64,000 nucleotides of DNA from Ravibacter sp964562455 (GTDB taxonomy: Bacteria > Bacteroidota > Bacteroidia > Cytophagales > Spirosomataceae): contig CAZLTN010000019.1 of the NCBI GenBank assembly GCA_964562455.1, forward strand, positions 1 through 64,000. The letters run 5' to 3'. Every line of letters starts with the position of its first letter. Position 1 is the stretch's first letter. This document shows positions 60,975 through 64,000 of the stretch, one piece after another. Below the pieces are notes generated by a model. That model searched no databases. It saw nothing but the letters and a program-made list of their open reading frames with translations, and was not told the origin of the DNA. A program made the position numbers and the translations under genes.

Positions 60975-62498
60975 CTATTCCATCCTTTTAAAATATCTTT
61001 CCAGTACATAGGGCGGCTGATGTTGATCGGGGCTCTGCCTGAATGTTTCGGGCTGATAATCCGGCAGCATCAGCCGCTCTACCTGCAGCCGTGCCGTATC
61101 GTCGGTCTGTCTCTGCCATTGTCCCAATAACTCCATCATTGCCCTTTCCTTTTCGGCGTAAGCGGGCTTACCGGCCAGGTCATTGAGCTCCAGCGGATCA
61201 TCGTTCAGGCTGAAAAGCTGCGTGCGGTTGATCAGCGGATAACGGATAAGCTTGAAATCCTTGTCCCTGACCGCCCTGACAGTATTACGGTAAACGGTAA
61301 ACAGCGATGTCCTGCCTTTCCCGTCAGGCAGCCTTTGCTGCGGCTGCTGCAGCAAAGGAAGAAAACTCTCCCCGTCTATACCTTTGGGAGCAGGCAGGCC
61401 GCTGGCTGCCGCGAGTGTCGGGAACAGATCGAACAGGTACACCAGAGCCTCCGAAACTTTGTTTTCAGGAATGCCCGGTCCCGCTAAGATCATCGGGACT
61501 TTGGTGCTGTGCTCGTAGAGGTTTTGCTTACCCAGCAACCCGTGGCTTCCTATGGCAAGGCCGTTATCGGCCGTATACACGATCAGCGTGTTTTCATACA
61601 ATCCCTTTGCCTTAAGCAGGGTGATTATCTCGCCGATTTTTGCATCCATATGTGAAATAAGGGCATAGTAGTCTGACAACGAAGCCTGTATGATTTCAGG
61701 TGTCCTTGGCCAGGCAGCCAGCTGCTCGTCCCTGATCTGCATATTGTCGAAAGCAAACGGGTGGTACTTTCTGAAATTACCCGGAACGGGCAGAGCCCCG
61801 TCGGGGTATAGTCCGCGGTAATTCTCTTTTGGCTCCCGCGGGTCGTGCGGAGCCGTATAGGCCACGTAGCAAAAGAAGGGAGCCTCTGTCTTCCGCCTGG
61901 CATAGTTATCCAGGTATTCGATAGCTGCACCCGTAAAAACATCGGTGGAATAACCGGTTTCCCTCACCTCCCCCAGCCGGCCGTTCTCTCCCATATCCCT
62001 GACTGGTACCTTCCCGTGGTCGCTCATTCCGCCCAGGAAAACAGCCTTCCCCTTCTGAAAGCTTGCTTCGAACGCCTTCGCGCCGTTATGCCATTTCCCT
62101 GTAGCGAAGGTCTCGTAACCGTGCTTTGCAAAATGCTGCGGCATCGTATAAACGCCGTCGAGCACATCATAAACATGAAACAGGCTCTTCCCGCTCATCA
62201 GCATGGCCCGGCTTGGCGCGCAAACCGCCCCGTGATGCCCACCCATGACATAGGCGTTATCCAGACGGGTTCCATTCCTGGCCAGCGCATCGATATGGGG
62301 AGTATGAATATAGCGATTCCCCGCAGCCCCGAGCGCGTCAGCACGTTGGTCGTCGGCAAAAATAAAAAGGATGTTCGGAGGACGTCTGCCGGTATCTGCG
62401 TCGCGGCGGTTGACCGAAGCGCCGATGCAAAGTCCTGCCATTACAGGCAAAAAGATAATTATAGCCCGTTTCAGAAAGTGTTTTGCTGACTGCATCAT
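60975..62498 (-). CDS. Exported type I sulfatase
   Basis: Arylsulfatase-family enzyme of 507 residues. The start is at 62498, with the next codon (62495) as an alternative, opening a signal or anchor segment (LKRAIIIFLPVMAGLCIG). PPNILFIFADDQ gives the metal-binding Asp49 and Asp50, and CAPSR (Cys93-Arg97) is the Cys-type site for conversion to formylglycine, so an active enzyme would need a maturase. TGKWHNGAK and YTADNGLAIGSHG are further sulfatase motifs. It is divergent from the DUF3857 gene. The substrate is probably a sulfated sugar or polysaccharide, but that is not shown by sequence. Confidence 0.93.
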   Translation of the reverse strand: MMQSAKHFLKRAIIIFLPVMAGLCIGASVNRRDADTGRRPPNILFIFADDQRADALGAAGNRYIHTPHIDALARNGTRLDNAYVMGGHHGAVCAPSRAMLMSGKSLFHVYDVLDGVYTMPQHFAKHGYETFATGKWHNGAKAFEASFQKGKAVFLGGMSDHGKVPVRDMGENGRLGEVRETGYSTDVFTGAAIEYLDNYARRKTEAPFFCYVAYTAPHDPREPKENYRGLYPDGALPVPGNFRKYHPFAFDNMQIRDEQLAAWPRTPEIIQASLSDYYALISHMDAKIGEIITLLKAKGLYENTLIVYTADNGLAIGSHGLLGKQNLYEHSTKVPMILAGPGIPENKVSEALVYLFDLFPTLAAASGLPAPKGIDGESFLPLLQQPQQRLPDGKGRTSLFTVYRNTVRAVRDKDFKLIRYPLINRTQLFSLNDDPLELNDLAGKPAYAEKERAMMELLGQWQRQTDDTARLQVERLMLPDYQPETFRQSPDQHQPPYVLERYFKRME

Positions 62499-62617
62499 GC
62501 CGGCTTCATAAAAGTTTGCTATTCTAAAAATATAATAAGTTACTGTCTTTATCGACAAGTTTACTTTATTTTTGAAAAAGCAATTACGCCTATCCGTTTA
62601 TCTGTACAGTTGTAATT

Positions 62618-64000
62618 TTGGTAAAAAACATACTATCGATAAGTTTTGTCATACTGATTGCAGTATCCATAGATGCAGTATCGCAGAACGTTAGGTTCAC
62701 TCCCTCGCCTGATTGGATCGTTGTAACTGAACCAGAAGGTAACCCTCCAACTTCCAGGGAGTTTTCGGACGGATACTTTCTCTCATTTGTCGAACAGCAA
62801 ATAAATCTCGATTTGCAGTCGGATTATTTCCGGACCATACGGAATATAGAATCCGAAAGCGGCGTGTCGAACGGTTCAGAGGTTTCGGTTATTTTTGATC
62901 CTGTATATGAGCGGATTGAGTTTCATAAGATAGCTATTATACGGAACAACGGGGCTATCACAAATGTCGAAGCGGGTGATTTTACGGTAGTTCCTGTAGA
63001 AAATGACCGTCAGCGTTTCCTTTATAACGGGACTTACCAGGCCTCGGTTATTCTAAAGGATGTCAGAAAAGGAGACCGGATCGAAGTTGCCTATTCTAAA
63101 ATCGGCTGGAATCCTGTACTTAAGGGCAAGTTTTCCACTTTTTTGTACTTTGGGGCGTTTGATTACATTTCTCACATTCGTCGTATTGTCGTTGCTCCGC
63201 CGGAAAGAACATTGCACTTCAAGGACTTCGGGGCAGTGCCCAGACGAAAGGAATTTCAACGCGCCGGTAAAAAGGTTTACCAATGGGACTTGAAAAATGT
63301 AAAAAACCGTCCATATGAAGACGATACGCCTTCCTGGGTAGATAAAGATCCTTTTGTCCAGGTAAGTGAATACAAAAACTGGGCTGAAGTTGTCAATTGG
63401 GGGCTTGAATACTACAGTAATCCTACTCTCTCGGAGGTCCTGGCTGCTAAAATACAGCAACTGAAAAAAGAGGCCGGTGATTCGGAACTTGATTATGTCA
63501 ATAAGGCAATCCGTCTTGTCCAGGATGAAATCAGGTACCTGGGAATCGAAACAGGAGAACACTCTCACAAACCTCATGATCCGGGAGTAGTGTATAACCA
63601 GCGTTTTGGAGATTGCAAGGACAAGACCTATCTGCTCTGCACAATTCTTCGGGCCAATCAAATCGAGGCTTATCCCGTCCTGGTGGATACGTATCAAAAA
63701 TCATCGGTAAACGGCTATCTTCCCTCACCAATCGATTTTAATCATGTGATATGCCGGGTAACCGTAGCTACCGATCTTGAAAATAATCCCGGTAAAAAGG
63801 AATCTCTTTTTGTCGATCCTACCTATTCTCTCCAGGGAGGGAGTGTGCAGGATATGTTTTGCCCGAATTACGGAAAAGGGCTATTGCTCAGGCATGGAGA
63901 AACCGGGCTTGTTGAAGTTCCGGGTAAAAACGCCGGCAGCATTTTTATAAAAGAAGAGTTCCTGATATCCAGACGGGGAGGTAACGACGCAAAAGGAGAG
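62618..64000 (+). CDS. DUF3857/transglutaminase-like protein (partial)
   Basis: Open frame running off the right edge, about 460 residues visible. No in-frame ATG precedes the domain; the TTG at 62618 is the likeliest start since it opens a signal peptide (LVKNILSISFVILIAVSIDA, cleaved near VSQN). DUF3857 covers roughly residues 50-220 (ESGVSNGSEVSVIFDP, VILKDVRKGDRIEVAYS) and a transglutaminase-like domain follows (LVQDEIRYLGIETGEHS, then FGDCKDKTYLLCTIL with the core Cys, and FNHVICRV). It is exported, and the role of such proteins is unknown. A TAATTTTG element overlaps the TTG, which either casts doubt on the start or is chance. Confidence 0.8.
   Translation, partial: MVKNILSISFVILIAVSIDAVSQNVRFTPSPDWIVVTEPEGNPPTSREFSDGYFLSFVEQQINLDLQSDYFRTIRNIESESGVSNGSEVSVIFDPVYERIEFHKIAIIRNNGAITNVEAGDFTVVPVENDRQRFLYNGTYQASVILKDVRKGDRIEVAYSKIGWNPVLKGKFSTFLYFGAFDYISHIRRIVVAPPERTLHFKDFGAVPRRKEFQRAGKKVYQWDLKNVKNRPYEDDTPSWVDKDPFVQVSEYKNWAEVVNWGLEYYSNPTLSEVLAAKIQQLKKEAGDSELDYVNKAIRLVQDEIRYLGIETGEHSHKPHDPGVVYNQRFGDCKDKTYLLCTILRANQIEAYPVLVDTYQKSSVNGYLPSPIDFNHVICRVTVATDLENNPGKKESLFVDPTYSLQGGSVQDMFCPNYGKGLLLRHGETGLVEVPGKNAGSIFIKEEFLISRRGGNDAKGE

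Noticed and set aside
63053..63697. 214-codon minus-strand open frame
   Set aside because: Antisense to the DUF3857/transglutaminase frame, which carries clear domain motifs on the plus strand.

Overview
The window comes from a member of the phylum Bacteroidota, a Cytophagales- or Sphingobacteriales-like soil or plant-polymer degrader. The evidence is two SusC/SusD outer-membrane uptake pairs, each behind an ECF sigma factor and FecR anti-sigma gene, type IX secretion C-terminal sorting domains, LytTR regulation, and several matches to the Bacteroidota -7 promoter element TAnnTTTG. I cannot name the genus. The sequence is a scaffold with a 100-N gap at 42570-42669, inside a repeat cluster.

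Layout. (1) 214-1815: a LytTR response regulator with a Glu at the phospho-acceptor position, and a small lipoprotein. (2) 1806-8883: a minus-strand operon (LacI regulator, iron alcohol dehydrogenase, DapA-family aldolase, PdxA-family dehydrogenase, DUF1537 kinase) divergent from a sodium:solute symporter. Two matching LacI-type operators lie between them. This is probably a four-carbon or related sugar-acid catabolic locus. (3) 8921-11630: metE behind a clear cobalamin riboswitch. (4) 11735-18634: ECF sigma, FecR, SusC, SusD. (5) 18904-24737: an MFS transporter, HpcH/HpaI aldolase, aldo/keto reductase, Gfo/Idh oxidoreductase and SDR in one plus-strand run, then a lipoprotein. (6) 24755-29214: a secreted beta-helix protein, a T9SS cargo protein and a C1q-like surface protein.

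(7) 29223-42150: a second sigma/FecR/SusC/SusD run, followed by a PhoD-like phosphatase, an alpha/beta hydrolase, a neutral-ceramidase-like protein, rhamnose mutarotase and RhaT. Its SusC gene carries an in-frame TGA. (8) 42240-42812: REP-like repeats and the assembly gap. (9) 42903-46630: a subtilisin-like protease reading frame and a beta-helix/T9SS reading frame that look like one large secreted protein broken by a one-base frameshift. (10) 46652-51329: an esterase, NagB, a GH109-like oxidoreductase-fold protein and a NIPSNAP protein. (11) 51314-56645: truA, a cation diffusion facilitator and purL. (12) 56817-64000: an AraC regulator, VOC proteins, a truncated KilA-N protein containing a perfect 32-bp palindrome, a threonine aldolase, a sulfatase, and the 5' part of a DUF3857/transglutaminase protein that runs off the window.

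Taken together, most of the window serves capture and breakdown of decorated polysaccharides and sugar acids. SusC/D pairs, secreted hydrolases, a sulfatase, phosphatase and esterases would release sugars. RhaT, the symporter and the MFS carrier would import them, and the kinase, dehydrogenase and aldolase sets would feed central metabolism. No phage island, CRISPR array or complete insertion sequence was seen. The strongest candidates for something undescribed are the ceramidase-like/PhoD/esterase/rhamnose SusCD locus and the LacI-controlled sugar-acid operon. Both functional readings are inference from gene families and neighbourhood.
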